This document shows positions 34,951-46,728 of a DNA stretch of 64,000 bases, piece by piece (within the stretch, counting starts at the first letter, position 1; each line of letters opens with the position of its first letter). A program made the position numbers and the translations under genes. Below the pieces are notes generated by a model, which had not been told where the DNA came from, did no database searches, and saw nothing but the letters and a program-made list of their open reading frames with translations. The DNA comes from Homalodisca vitripennis (Eukaryota; Arthropoda; Insecta; Hemiptera; Cicadellidae): NCBI RefSeq assembly GCF_021130785.1, contig NC_060212.1, positions 149,903,501 to 149,967,500 on the forward strand, written 5' to 3'.

Positions 34951-36470
34951 TAGCAGATGAAAGGTTTTTAAACGGCTTATGGCTTGATGTGAGAGGTATA
35001 AAGGGTTGGCGAATTTCTGGGAAGAAAGGATGTGACCCGGTGAACTGGTTGAGCCAATATCCCGCGTACTCTCAGCCAGGCACGTGCGGCCCGTCACGTA
35101 TTTACAGTTTACCTTCGATAACAAACACTTCCTTCTTTCCCGCCCTGTCAACATCGTTGTCTCTTTATTCGCAATGAAAATGATTTGAAATACACAAGTC
35201 CTTTTAGGAAAAAATCCATAGTTTAATCTGTATTAGAAGTAGCGTCTATTGAGAATACAAAATCTGAATAGGAAAATGTTTTGTATACAAACTGGGTGAC
35301 AGGAGGGGCATTACGTGGAGAGGAGTCACTGGGGAATGTAAGAGGAAGTGTATTGTTAATACAATTATTTTCAAGTACCCTTTAACTTTAGATGCTGTAG
35401 TTTTTGTTCTATAAGATCCTATAATTTCCCTCTCGTAAAAGTTAAAGTACCTTTTATAGCCAAACACGGAGTATGTACTTTAGAGACGTACGTAATACCC
35501 TTACGAAGTCCAATAATTTTGAATCTGGAAAAGGAGGATAAGAATCAAGCATTGTTTCTTATTCTCAATGAAGACAATATAAATGTGTACCAAAAATTAG
35601 ATAACCAAGAGAACAACATTTTATAAGTTTTAAGAGACTTCCAAATACGTGTATCAAGTTTCATTGTTTAACATCCATTGAATGTGGAGAATTGAGATTA
35701 TATTGGAATTCCTGATTTTATATTTAATAATAACAACCACAAATTACAATCCGTCCACAATTGCATTGGCATCAACTCGAGCCTACCCACAGGCTTTCTA
35801 CAGGCCCATGTAGGCATATTTCCTAGGTCACTAATATTTGTTATTAATACTTAACGATTTCAATTTTTTTAAATAAATTCACTGCAAATATTAACGAATG
35901 TACAACTAGTTATATAAATTGATCCCTTAATTAATTGTATGTTATTAACTAAACTTATAATTACTACTTAAATTTTACATTGTTCCATTTAGTTTTTTTT
36001 TTAAGAATTTTGATTTTTAGTTTTTACACTGTTTTCATGTGCCACAATTGGAAATAAATTACGGTTCAATTAAATTCCTAGTAGACTGTTTTAGATCTTG
36101 AAATGTGGTGTAAACCATGTAAACATGAAACAATGTATAACTTTCGTTTTTGTCTTAAATACATGAAAATTTCTTCCGCAAGCCTTTTTTTGTTCTGGAA
36201 GTTAAAAAAGTACATACTACGCAGTTTATTATTTAAATCCTGTTTATATAAATAAATAAATTATGGTTATTTTCATTCAATGATAATTGTTAAGGTTCGT
36301 TCAGTCCGAACACTTTTACAATACAAATACAAATTTATAGAACCCATTGAACAGTTCTAATCACAAAGTTTTTTTGATACGGTACATTTGATATTTAGAG
36401 AAGGGTGATGTTTTAAAACTTCACTTTTCAGTCAAAGAGGTTTGCAAAGACAAGTTTGATAATGTCAAAT
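34951..36470. other. No recognisable gene
   Basis: A GC-richer stretch at 35020-35100 allows open frames on both strands (34863-35177 plus, 34939-35154 minus), but the former starts in the satellite and neither matches a family I know. The rest is AT-rich. Confidence 0.4.
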
Positions 36471-36479
36471 TCTCAATTA

Positions 36480-36715
36480 AGTGGGCTTCGAACCGCGTGG
36501 GCGGACGTGACAATATTACGCACAACTGGCAGAAGCTCGAACTGACGCTGTATTAAAGTTTCAGAACTAATTAACTGTCGGAAAGTAATTAGAGGTTGTT
36601 TATTTTTGGATCTGCAGAGTCTAGCCGTGAACAATAGCCCTCCGCCGAGCTTACACAGGGCTTCGCCGGACAATGGATATCGATCAGCGCTCATTAGATA
36701 ACCCCAGCCACCCTC
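36480..36715. promoter_or_regulatory. GC-richer patch in an AT-rich region, possible conserved element
   Basis: Contains GTGGGCGGACGTG, AAGTAATTAGAGG (a homeodomain-type TAATTAG core), CTCCGCCGAGC and GGCTTCGCCGG. A 73-codon minus frame (36473-36694) shows no domain. An enhancer-like element is possible; evidence is compositional only. Confidence 0.2.
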
Positions 36716-37500
36716 TTAAGTTTTCATCTCAACATAATAAAGCTGTCTGTTTCACTAGGGATTAATTTCCATAGTTAGAAATGTCGAGTACCGAGTTAGT
36801 AACCGATAGTTATGAAATTGAATATGCACTACTACTAAGTTCAGAGACTGTGCGCACTTGTATGAAGTTCATAATTGTGTATATTATATAAAGTAACTTA
36901 GTCTGAGGATGATGGCTTGAACATTAATGCCTTATCTGAAATATTCTGATAATTTTGATACAGCGATCTTCCTCTTAACCACTCATAGATCAATTAAACG
37001 AGCTTTTCCAGGAATTCATGGTTACACTTCATTGCCACCACGGTAATGATGAGCTGTTAAAAAACAGATTTAAACGTGTTAGTGTTTTTTACCGACTTTT
37101 ACAAGTTGCATTACTGGTAACAGTAATGAATTCTAATGTGGATGAGTAAATAGTTTATAGCGTGTTATTATACTACATTTGTTTATAAATATAATAATTG
37201 GTATTTAATTTTTACGTAATAAATTAAATTACTACAATTGTTTACCTGTTTGAGGTTACTTTTAACGATTTTCGGTTTAACCGACCTATGCCTTGTCTCG
37301 TGGTAGTGGTCTTGTTGAGAAAGAGATTCCAGTCTAAATTCTATAAAAATTACTAAAGGAATAAAATAAACGAATGGGCATCGCTTCCTAAATCCAAAGC
37401 ATATTTTTCGTAGATGTACTTTCCGTTTACTAAATTAAAAATACTTAAGTATATAATAAATAAAAGCATGCGTAATTACAATTTAATGTTGCGAAATATC
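36716..37500. other. AT-rich unique DNA
   Basis: Nothing recognised. Confidence 0.5.
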
Positions 37501-37572
37501 ATTAAGATAGCCAAAATAACCTAGCCAAGATTAAGATAGCCAAAATAACCTAGCCAAGATTAAGATAGCCAG
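37501..37572. repeat. Short tandem repeat, 29-bp unit, 2.5 copies
   Basis: ATTAAGATAGCC starts at 37501, 37530 and 37559, with identical AAAATAACCTAGCCAAG between. Confidence 0.95.
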
Positions 37573-40500
37573 GATTCTGCATGCTTCCTGGGGTGATTAG
37601 CATACGTAACAATTCTCAAAATAAAATTATGTCTCCCTTCCAATTTCTAAAATGGAAAATAAGATAAAATTAGTAGTTTACATATCTTACAAAATCTACG
37701 AATAGAATGTTTCGGTGTATTTAGATTGATTTAGACATCAGTTGAAAGTGCATTTCGTAGAGTAATTGTACTACTTTTATATAGACAGGAATTGATTCAA
37801 ATATGTTGTCGGTGTCAAATTAAATGACATATAAATGGTTCAATATACGATCTAATTACAGTAATTATACAGTAACAATATTACCGGAAGTGGCAGTGAA
37901 AACTTTACACTACAAGACCTAACTTTCAGTAGACGATATTAACTTGCGAACATCCGGTCTGGTGGACCACATATAACTTACTTATACTTGACGTGCATAA
38001 CTTTTCCCACAAGTTGAAGATAAATAGCCAATAAAGTACCAATAAACAGATTAGTTTACGGTGTACTATCGAACTTTTTGACTAAAAAGCCTAAAATCCG
38101 TGACTTGGGATTTATCTTAAAAGTGATCGAACTGGACAATGTTAACTGGCTAAAGTTGGATATCAACGGCGTTTTTTCTCTAGTAGACACACGTACCACA
38201 TTTCACCATACAATGACAAACTTGTGCTTGAATATAAATGATTATTACTAATATAAAATAACAGATTCTATAATGAAATGATGTAACTAAAATAGTTATT
38301 TAGAAACCTCGTTATCCACTGAAACGCAACACGAAAATAAGTAACAAGCATAAAATCAAATATAGTACGTTCTAGTTCGCCAAGAAGGCACTCAGAGAAG
38401 ACATAATAATTCCTCCTAACAAATAAGTAAAAAATTGAAATACGTTACCATTGTCGATATTTTTGAAGACAACGCTAGCTCATAATTTTGTGAAAATACT
38501 TTTCAACTACGAGTACTAAGACACTCAAATTGTTAAAAAAATTGAAAACATTAATAGAGCCGAAAGCCTTCATTAAAGCTTTCTATGAGAAAACTCATAT
38601 TTTACACTTGGTATAAAACAGTTATATACAATTTAGAGTTTAATTCATTAGCAAAATGATGTCACTTCCATACATAACCTCGAAAATGTTTTGACGTACT
38701 AACCAAATCATATGTAAAACTACCATCCAAAGACATGTAAATGTATGTTTTTTTCCATTCTGGATTTAAATGCAGCACGTTTACCATAGAGTAAATAGTG
38801 AAACATCAAAGTTGAAAAGACTATATTAAAAGTCGGTGCTAATGTGGTAATCACGTGCTCTGACACTGTGGTGCTCCCCTCCTAGCTTTACAAAACAGTT
38901 TAATACTGAGAACTGCAAGGAATTAACGTAAATAATGTGGTATTAATTTATGTATAACAGCTGATACAACCAACACCCAATAGAACACAAATTACCCACT
39001 CAAAGTACCCAATAGAAAAGTTATTTTGAATATCGCTTCTTACGGTATAGTACCTAACTATTGATAACTGAAAAAGGAGAGAAAATACAATTATTATGGT
39101 TGGCACGTTAACTATGAGTTAACTGGGACTCGTACAATTGAGCAGTTAAAGTATGGCCAAAACATAAGTTTATTATATTATGACCCATAACAAACTTGAG
39201 TTTTCGTAGTTCGATAATGACGATAATATCGATTTTACTGATGGCATGAATCTGTTGATGAACCTCAATATGATTTTTATGAGTTTTTATTTCGAATCCT
39301 GCACAAGACAATTTGACCATGGTGACTAAGAAACAAATGCTAGTTTGTAATAAATCTTCAACTACATAATTCGTTACCATGACCTACTTCTTTGCCATGA
39401 AGTTAATTATTTATGGTTACGTTAGTCTTTAATTACAAACAACTAAAAATTATGATTCCCTACAGTTTTCACAGTCCAGTAATCAATGGCGTCCGTAGCA
39501 ATCTGACAGTTTACTCAAATTTCGTTAAGCTGATTTGAAGTTACTTCTCGGCATTCTTAAATCTAGTTTCTATCACAATCAGTTCTCAGTTCGTAGGACA
39601 AAATTGTATTACATTTGGGACTGAAAACTTTGAATAGGTTTGATTTTCCGAATGTAATACAAAATTGTATTAGGCCTACATTAGAAAAAACAAACTAATT
39701 CCAAATTTAATCGCCAGTTTGGGGCGAAACGGCATGCAGCTTTAGATAAACGACTTTAACAACCACTATGTTAAATTAATCGTATAATGAGTAAATTTTA
39801 TACAGTAACTGACTACTACCGGAAGGGCATTGAAGGAGTTTTCTATGGCATGTACACATAAGTTAATAATTTTAAGCCCTAAGCTGCCGGTTGGTGGATA
39901 CCGGACATTATACAATAATTTGTTTCTAATGTTCGGGGAAGGTGAAAAGGATAGGATAAAAGAATAGCAATCCTTCCCCATGTTATTTTTTGAGTGGAAG
40001 GTTATAGTAACTTACTCTATGGTCTAAACCTACCATTGGACTTATTAGGGAACATTATTGATGTTTGTGCCGAAAAGCGAAAAATGTAGTACAGTCTTAA
40101 GGATGGTTACCTGAAGCGACCCACATGCCGCACCTTTAGGGTAATAGGTTGGTATTGGTTTCTCACTTAAAATAAGGCTAAAATAATAATAAATAATAAA
40201 AAAAAACTAAGCTAAATGTCCTATCTCACATGCTGTACCATCTCACCATATTGCTTCTTATCGTGTCTAAGCCAAATACAAAACAGTTTTAGAAGTAGCC
40301 TGGATAGAATGAAAACGCATAATTGAGACGACTTTTGGTACTTACCTTCCATTTAAACTCAAGACTACCATTTAAGACTGTATTGTTGCCTCTTTATTCA
40401 CTTTCATGCGTGATTAAATGTTCTAATATAAAATTACATAAGGAACAATATACAGATATTGACAGCATTGAACCGACTGAACCTAGCATGTCTCTAGACA

Positions 40501-41295
40501 ATTACCAGAGGGGCTTGACCACACAGCTGGTGACTCAACCAATTATCTGAATGGTTACAGCGGAACACTACACGTGTCTACCCCTCACTCTCCATCTCCC
40601 TCACTCTTACAGCACTTCTGTTTCTGTTCTGGTCGGGTGGTAGTCCCACAGCTGTTTAGCCTAATGTTGTTCTGTTCGACTAACACTGGTAGAGGAAGGT
40701 TATTTTGAACTAACCACTTGTACATCGGCTTTTAACCACTACAGCCAACGCAGTTGCTTTCAGGTGGACACTGATAACTAATGTTTACACCGCCGCTCGT
40801 CTCCAGGGGGCTAAGGGTGGTTTTCCTAAATGACTAGAATGCTAATCCCGTGAAATCTTTAAGAGTTATGAATGGAATTGACAGTTATGAATGGTATCCT
40901 CCGTTATGATTAGATTTCAGACACTCAACTGTTACAGCCGAAGATCAAAATAACTGAAATTGTGATTCCCTTCATCTTTTCGAACTGCACTTGTCACTGG
41001 GAGTACTCTCTCGTAAATAACGATATTTTAATTCATCTATTACTAAGGTCATCATCATCCACAATTCACTGTGAAATTAGTGATATTGGTCTATAATGAA
41101 ACTACTTTGGGTTTACCCAATAAGAAGCCCTTATTTTTGGTCGTAAAATATTGAGATGTCTGTCTCATTATACATGCTTAATACGAATCCAGATTTAGTT
41201 TACTATTAATTTAAACTTTTTGAAAATTTAAACAATAAAAGTACAAAACATAAGACAATTTTTCTGAAAACCTATACAAATATTGAACAATTTAC
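37573..41295. other. AT-rich DNA without a recognised gene
   Basis: Short inverted repeats TTGTATTACATT / AATGTAATACAA lie at 39605-39616 and 39652-39663. The frames at 39108-39380 and 39766-39981 (minus) and 40323-40550 (plus) are unassignable. No RNA gene or clear transposon was seen. Confidence 0.4.
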
Positions 41296-41299
41296 ACAT

Positions 41300-41450
41300 T
41301 TACTGGATGCTTATTAAGAATATCTGTAAATGAGACATCTGAAGAAATGAGGGTGTAAAAAATGTTTGAGGCCCAACATTGTTCTTATGGGGCTAAAATC
41401 AAAATGGCCGCCAATACAGCTGGCACAAGTCTGAATGTGGATATCTAAAT
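41300..41450 (+). repeat. Dispersed repeat family B, core copy 3
   Basis: TTTGAGGCCCAACATTGTTC, TTATGGGGCTAAAATCAAAA and TGGCCGCCAATACAGCTGGC match the family B core at 29.55 and 57.55 kb. Confidence 0.6.
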
Positions 41451-41819
41451 TTTTGCCACGCCACACATGATCACATCTTGGTTCTAGATTTGGCGATAAA
41501 AAGAAGAATAACTGTTGTGTAATAATACTTGAAAGTTGGTCTGCTAACCTTAGAACAATATTATAACTGTTGTTTGTAAGGATAATCGGGTTCTCAGTAA
41601 AGATTGTAGGATAGTAATATTATAATTTTAGTGACGATGGCAAACTTCGAAATCCTACTTTCTTTTCAAATAACCCATCGTTAATAAAAAACATTAAACA
41701 AAGTATTGTTTGTACCCATGATTTGTACGAATGGTATTTCTTTTCGACTAAACTGAACATAGGCTTGGATGTCATACCATGTAATACAATTAACAATTTA
41801 GTGAGTTATACCTAGACGT

Positions 41820-42020
41820 ACCCTCGGACATGATCTAATCGGTAATGGGGGCTGACGTAAAGGGGGAGGAAGGGGGGCGTGACCAACCGCGAAATTGTAC
41901 TGTACAGAACACTGACAATCGGCGCTTAGAGTGGGTGGATGGTAGAGGTTGCGGTGGGGTAGTGGTTTGCTATCCACCAGCGGTAAAGTTTCTATCTCAA
42001 GCGGATTTCCTTCCGAGGGA
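41820..42020. promoter_or_regulatory. GC-rich patch
   Basis: Purine-rich GGGGGCTGACGTAAAGGGGG and GGAAGGGGGGCGTGACC with a TGACGTAA CRE-like site near 41852. Overlapping frames exist on both strands, but strand asymmetry and composition explain them. Function unknown. Confidence 0.2.
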
Positions 42021-42129
42021 GATCCATGCCTTATCAATCTTCAGACAAAATATAGTTTTATAATTTATTGTTTAAGTTTTCCTGTGAACAGTTTAATAAT
42101 TCTACATGTACAACGAACGATTATACTAG

Positions 42130-42780
42130 TAAACTTAATTTGTGGGTTAAGCGTTAGAGAAGGCCATCACTTGAGGGGGTTGAAAACATTCATTTCTGTA
42201 GGTCAGTCCGCCTGATGTCTCATACAGACTGGACTGTAGAGTTGACATTTTGTATTAAGCTTCATTTCTTTGTAGACAAAATAGAGTTCGATGATGGTGC
42301 ATGTCACTGCATGGAATTAGCGAACGTTTTTACATTGGTATTATGGGTAACCAAGACGGCAACGAACAGTCTTAGAATAAATAAATTTGTAAACAAACTG
42401 AGTAAAATCACATGAAATTTTAAATGTAGTCTGACTATTCCTAGGATATATCTGAAAGATATCACTTTTACACTTTAAATTAAGCATGCATTTCCACATA
42501 GAAAGGAATGAATTCAATGATGGACCATGTCCACCCATGGGATTTTGCTGAGCGCCGTTGCAGCGTATCAATTAGGATGCTAGCACATTTTCTCTTCCTC
42601 AGCAAAAAAACATGGTCTGCAGGGGTATGTAAACGTTCTCTTTCTTTGATTACATGTCTGTGTGTCTATCTGCAGGTCGCCTCAAGCATAAAATTATCTA
42701 TATATATAGATTTGGAATTTTAAATGCAATCTCAGCGAAGGCTACTGTGGTGTGGCGTACCCAAACCTTGTTGATATTGG
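42130..42780 (+). repeat. Dispersed repeat family A, copy 7 (extended)
   Basis: GTTAAGCGTTAGAGAAGGCC, TAAGCTTCATTTCTTTGTAG, AGAGTTCGATGATGGTGCAT, TTACATTGGTATTATGGGTA, GAATAAATAAATTTGTAAAC, then CCCATGGGATTTTGCTGAGC near 42535 and a last part (42715-42775) shared with 5.1 kb. It is the longest copy here and suggests the full element exceeds 600 bp. Confidence 0.65.
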
Positions 42781-42937
42781 CGCTCAGTTTAATTCTTGGC
42801 TACCCATTTTCAGTAACCACTAATTTTACCTTCTTTTAATTGTAATTACTCAAAATAATAAGTGATTAAACTGTACCTATGATCTCAAAATACATGAAAG
42901 CCAACAACTGGTAGATCTTAACGAGGCTTACTAAACA

Positions 42938-43440
42938 TTAAGGTTTTGATAAAATTGTTCGTGTTGGACTTCTGGCGGATTGCACAACAGCGTGTGGTAA
43001 ACGAGTGTTTACTCCTGCTGCCACCGAAGACAGCACTTGTGATGTAGCTACAGCTACAGCTGGCGACTCACTGTTTATGTAATCAACTGTGATAAACTGA
43101 CGTCGGTTCAGACACCAGGGGATACACGTGTTGTTGACGGGGGGGGGGGGGAGGCGCCTCAGGACGCATTGCTCCAAACAAACAAATTACCCGTTGCCAT
43201 GGCGACACCAGCTGTGGACCGTAACAGAGCAGCGAGATGAGGAATCTAGGGGGATCGCCCTCCTTAACATGTCTAGATGACGAATTGGCGCCAAATATCC
43301 GATCGCCTGAAGAGCGAGATGTGAAGGGATCCGCGAATAGAGTCCTCCTAGGAATCAATAGCAATTTTGACTGCAATTGCAAAGAGATAAAGGTGGGCGG
43401 TAGTGTCACAGGAACTAGACGAAGATTATATAAAAGTGGG
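42938..43440. promoter_or_regulatory. GC-rich candidate cis-regulatory region with X-box
   Basis: Has a near-perfect RFX X-box palindrome GTTGCCATGGCGAC at 43193-43206 (consensus GTTGCCATGGCAAC), a TTGGCGCCAA palindrome at 43285-43294 (E2F/NF-I-like), a 13-base G run at 43139-43151, CTACAGCTACAGCTGG repeats near 43045, and TATATAAAA near 43425. Minus and plus frames overlap here without recognisable domains. I infer promoter or enhancer function from motif co-occurrence only. Confidence 0.35.
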
Positions 43441-43689
43441 TCATTTTAATAGCGGAAAAGGTTAGAAAGCTATTTGCAAAGGTTTAATGAAATTGAAAAT
43501 TTGCTACCATTCAGGTGTGGTGGTCAAAATAGTGTTTTTTACTGTTGTTGTGTTCAACATGAATTTATTAACAGTAGAAAATGTAGGTTTCTTATTACAA
43601 ATAAAAGTTTGATAATGTTAAAATAAATTGACATATTTAACTTTATAAAGCCTTGCCTGGTTTTAAAGTTTCGTCCTTTCGTTGAACAC

Positions 43690-44075
43690 CAGATTCATCA
43701 GCAAAAACAGGATGACCGTCGTACCTTATTTCGGTCAGCTGAACCTCGGGTCGTTAATAGTCTGAAGGATTTCGCAGAAATTCCAAGAATTATCTCTCCA
43801 GCGACTAATCCCGCTCCGGCGCTGCATGTTGATGCTGAAGTGTTGTCTGAAGGGTCATACCAAATGAAGTAGGTTGACCTTGGCAAGTGAGTACCCATCG
43901 ACATTGGTGGTACATTAGCGACACAGGATAAGGAGTTGCGGCACGACATGTGAACCCTGACAGACCGGAGTGGGATGTGTTGAGGGTGAGATCAGCAAAC
44001 ATTGAGTAAAAGTAGTGACGGAGAGATTGAAGAGATCTAGGGATAACGAGGGGGAAAAGAGTAATTGAACACATA
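43690..44075. other. GC-richer patch, unknown
   Basis: Two overlapping minus frames (43698-43949 and 43805-44074) share this stretch in different phases, so at most one could be real. No domain recognised. It could be an old exon, conserved non-coding DNA or an unrecognised repeat. Confidence 0.2.
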
Positions 44076-44314
44076 GTGTAATTTGAAATAAGGTTGTTAA
44101 ACGTGACCAGATTTGTCAGGTTAAATAAATAAAATTTTTATGACGTATGATCTATTTAATTAAATATTATGAAACCGATCTAAAACAAAACAAAGATTAA
44201 GTAGCTTAAAAAAGACACTAAAGATCGAGGTGTTCGGTATTTAATTTGTTATAATCAGATGATAAATAATAGTCGAGAAGTTTTACAAATACGGTAAACG
44301 TAAAATTAAAATTA

Positions 44315-44315
<1 letters not shown>

Positions 44316-44366
<51 letters not shown>
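44316..44366. repeat. (TA)n microsatellite
   Basis: About 50 bp of pure TA with no retroelement remnant recognised beside it. Confidence 0.97.
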
Positions 44367-44368
<2 letters not shown>

Positions 44369-45550
44369 CATATTTTTGTTATTTATAACTTGAGCACATC
44401 AAGTCAGGTATTGAAATTATCGTCATTTTATGAGCCGGTTTCCATATCTCTTTATAACCGTTTGATTTGATATCGATTTTCATGAGATTTGGCAAATTAT
44501 TTAAAAAATTATAGCCATTTTGAAATTAATGAAAATTGTTGACAGCAGATTGAAACACAGTCATGATGGCTGTCTCAATCCGAATTCTTCATTTTATTCA
44601 TTTATCTTGAACTAACCAAAGTCTCGATTATTTAATTAGTATTTCGTCCTTACAATTGTTATTTGTTGTTCTGCTTAAAAGAGGCCCCACTTCTAATTGT
44701 TTACGGCCAATTAATCAATCAAAACTAGGAGTTTTTGGATGCTAATTTGTTAGTGTGGAACATTTCTATGTCCAAACAAAGATTTAAATACAGTGAACTT
44801 ATTTTATCAGTTAATTTTTAGCAGTTACTTTTTCTAAGCAATGCAACGGATTTCACTGATATTATTTTGACAAATACAGCACAATATGATACGAGGAACG
44901 ACAGTTCAGTATAAAAACAATATTACTGATTTGTAGATGCATCACAGTACCGGAATCAAAACAAATCTATAAAGAGCCGGTGGAACCTTTCATTGTAGAA
45001 CATGCACAGATGTCAACAAGTCGTATGTTCTCGATCATACATACAGTCCGTGAAGTCTCTCCCATTGCATCGAAGGCGACAGTGATGCTCTGAGCGCAGC
45101 GAGCAAGTGGCATGTCAGCCGGCCATCTGACTTCCCCAATTTGCCGTGACATGCAGTATACTGGAATATGGAGGCGGCGGGGGAATCTTTACGACATGTA
45201 AATATCAGGACGTCGCGTCACGGCAATTTTCTTATGACAAGTTTACTGTGCCTTGATTTAAGCCTCGATGGAAAGCAGAATTTAATTTTAATAATTTGAA
45301 AGCCGATAATAATATTACGTATTCCAGTTTTAAACGAACAAATAGCTGAAAATTGGCTTAGAAAAAAACACACAAATGCAACAAACAACTAATTTATTCA
45401 CTTACGAGATCTTATTACTCATATTTATATGAAGTATTGTTCTATATGTGATTTTTTAAATGTCTATTATGAGTTATTTTAAGTCTTCCATAATTAATTT
45501 CATCAAATACTAGTAGGTACAATTACTATCCTGGATATATTGATTGATGT
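44367..45550. other. AT-rich DNA with a GC-richer patch at 44960-45210
   Basis: The patch includes a 61-codon minus frame (44967-45152) with balanced composition, and GAGGCGGCGGGGG and GACGTCGCGTCACGG. I recognise no protein family. Remaining sequence is unremarkable. Confidence 0.3.
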
Positions 45551-45720
45551 CTTCTTCTTCTTCTTCTTCTAATAATAATAATAAATATTTTATTTCGTAA
45601 ACAATGTGCAAATGTGCTATGTATTGCAATTGTCAGTTTTATATGTTAACTAAAATTTACCATTCATTCACTACAATTGGACCCATTCATGTCCAATGAT
45701 CTAACAGGTAATTCTTACTA
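45551..45720 (-). mobile_element. Possible 3' end of a non-LTR element with (AAT)n/(CTT)n tail
   Basis: On the minus strand GTTTACGAAATAAAATATTT is followed by (ATT)4 and (AAG)6, resembling the polyadenylation-like end and simple-repeat tail of a non-LTR element. No coding remnant was found upstream on the minus strand within 200 bp, so this could be a UTR-only fragment. Confidence 0.4.
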
Positions 45721-45939
45721 GATCTCGATAAAAAAATTCAAGTATAAGATAAGAATTTTTGTAATATCACCTTGAACCAAAAGTGGTTTAGACGGGTATA
45801 TTACAATGAATTATGTTTTACTGTCTAGATCTGCTATAAATTGCAATAGCTGTTACTGTATATATAGCAACAGTAACACAAAGAAAACTGCAAAAACAAT
45901 ATTAAAAATTCAGTGTTATTGTAAACTTCCGCGATAGCA

Positions 45940-46110
45940 AGAAAAGGTTATCAACCCACAAGAAGATACGCGGTTTTCTGAGACGCTGCCCGTTGTCGCA
46001 TCTCCTTATCGGACAGCCGATAACCGCAGGAAGTTGGCCTATCTTGCGACACTTCGGTCAACACAAAACATTGATAAGGCGTAAGACGTCATTCACCACT
46101 GTGTCTATTT
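45940..46110. promoter_or_regulatory. GATA-site cluster with ETS-like and CRE-like motifs
   Basis: GATAA or TTATC cores at 45948-45952, 46006-46010, 46019-46023 and 46073-46077, two of them facing each other in CTTATCGGACAGCCGATAAC. CAGGAAGT (46027-46034) fits an ETS site, and GACGTCA near 46087 a CRE half. The stretch is GC-richer than its surroundings. Enhancer function is inference from motif density. Confidence 0.3.
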
Positions 46111-46431
46111 GATTTCCGGGCCGGTTTACTAAGAATTTGTGGTAACTACTGGCCATGACCTTTAGTTGAAAATTCAAGGCCAACATCGGATTAACAACTC
46201 ACATCAGAAATATCACCATCCTAGAGCAGGAGAATCGAACGAATTTACATATTTTCTGTATTTTAACATAATTCTTTACATCCTTTGGTTTCCTGATGCA
46301 TACCTTTGTCCAATAAACTGCATCGGCATCAATGCAGAAAAAACCTAGAAAGTGTTTGCACAGTGAAAGCACACCTAACCTGTTTCTTTCCTTTGTTTGA
46401 AGTTTATTTTTGACGATGGAAGGATTGTGAA

Positions 46432-46728
46432 GGAAGCAGGTTTTCCCCGGACATTTGCTATCGTTCAGTGAAACAAACAATCAGTAACACTACCGTACGT
46501 TTCGAGATCTGCAATCTGATCTCTTCTTCAGGTAAATAACTAACCTAATATATAATTATTATACTATTACTAATGCATACATATTTATAAACCTAGTTTG
46601 TAATTATGTATTAGGTTAGTTATTTACGTAAGAAGAGATTAGATGGCAGATCTCGAAACGTAGTGTTACTGATTTTTGTTTCACTGAACGATGGCATATG
46701 TCCGGAAAAATCCTGTTTCTTTCATACC
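46432..46728. mobile_element. Foldback element with hammerhead-like motifs in both arms
   Basis: Left arm 46432-46555 and right arm 46608-46728 are inverted copies (CGTTCAGTGAAACAAA, AATCAGTAACACTAC, CGTTTCGAGATCTGC, AAATAACTAACCTAAT) with a central spacer of about 50 bp. Each arm contains, in opposite orientations, a GAAGA, GAGATC/GATCTC 6-bp stem and CGAAACG. The left arm keeps CTGAAGA. This matches the shape of the motif in the Penelope-like fragment at 4.5 kb, so a Penelope-derived foldback is inferred. No coding sequence lies inside. Confidence 0.6.

Noticed and set aside
43237..43449. 70-codon plus frame as the gene served by the X-box
   Set aside because: It overlaps a longer antisense frame and has no domain, and its start has no supporting promoter evidence beyond motif proximity.
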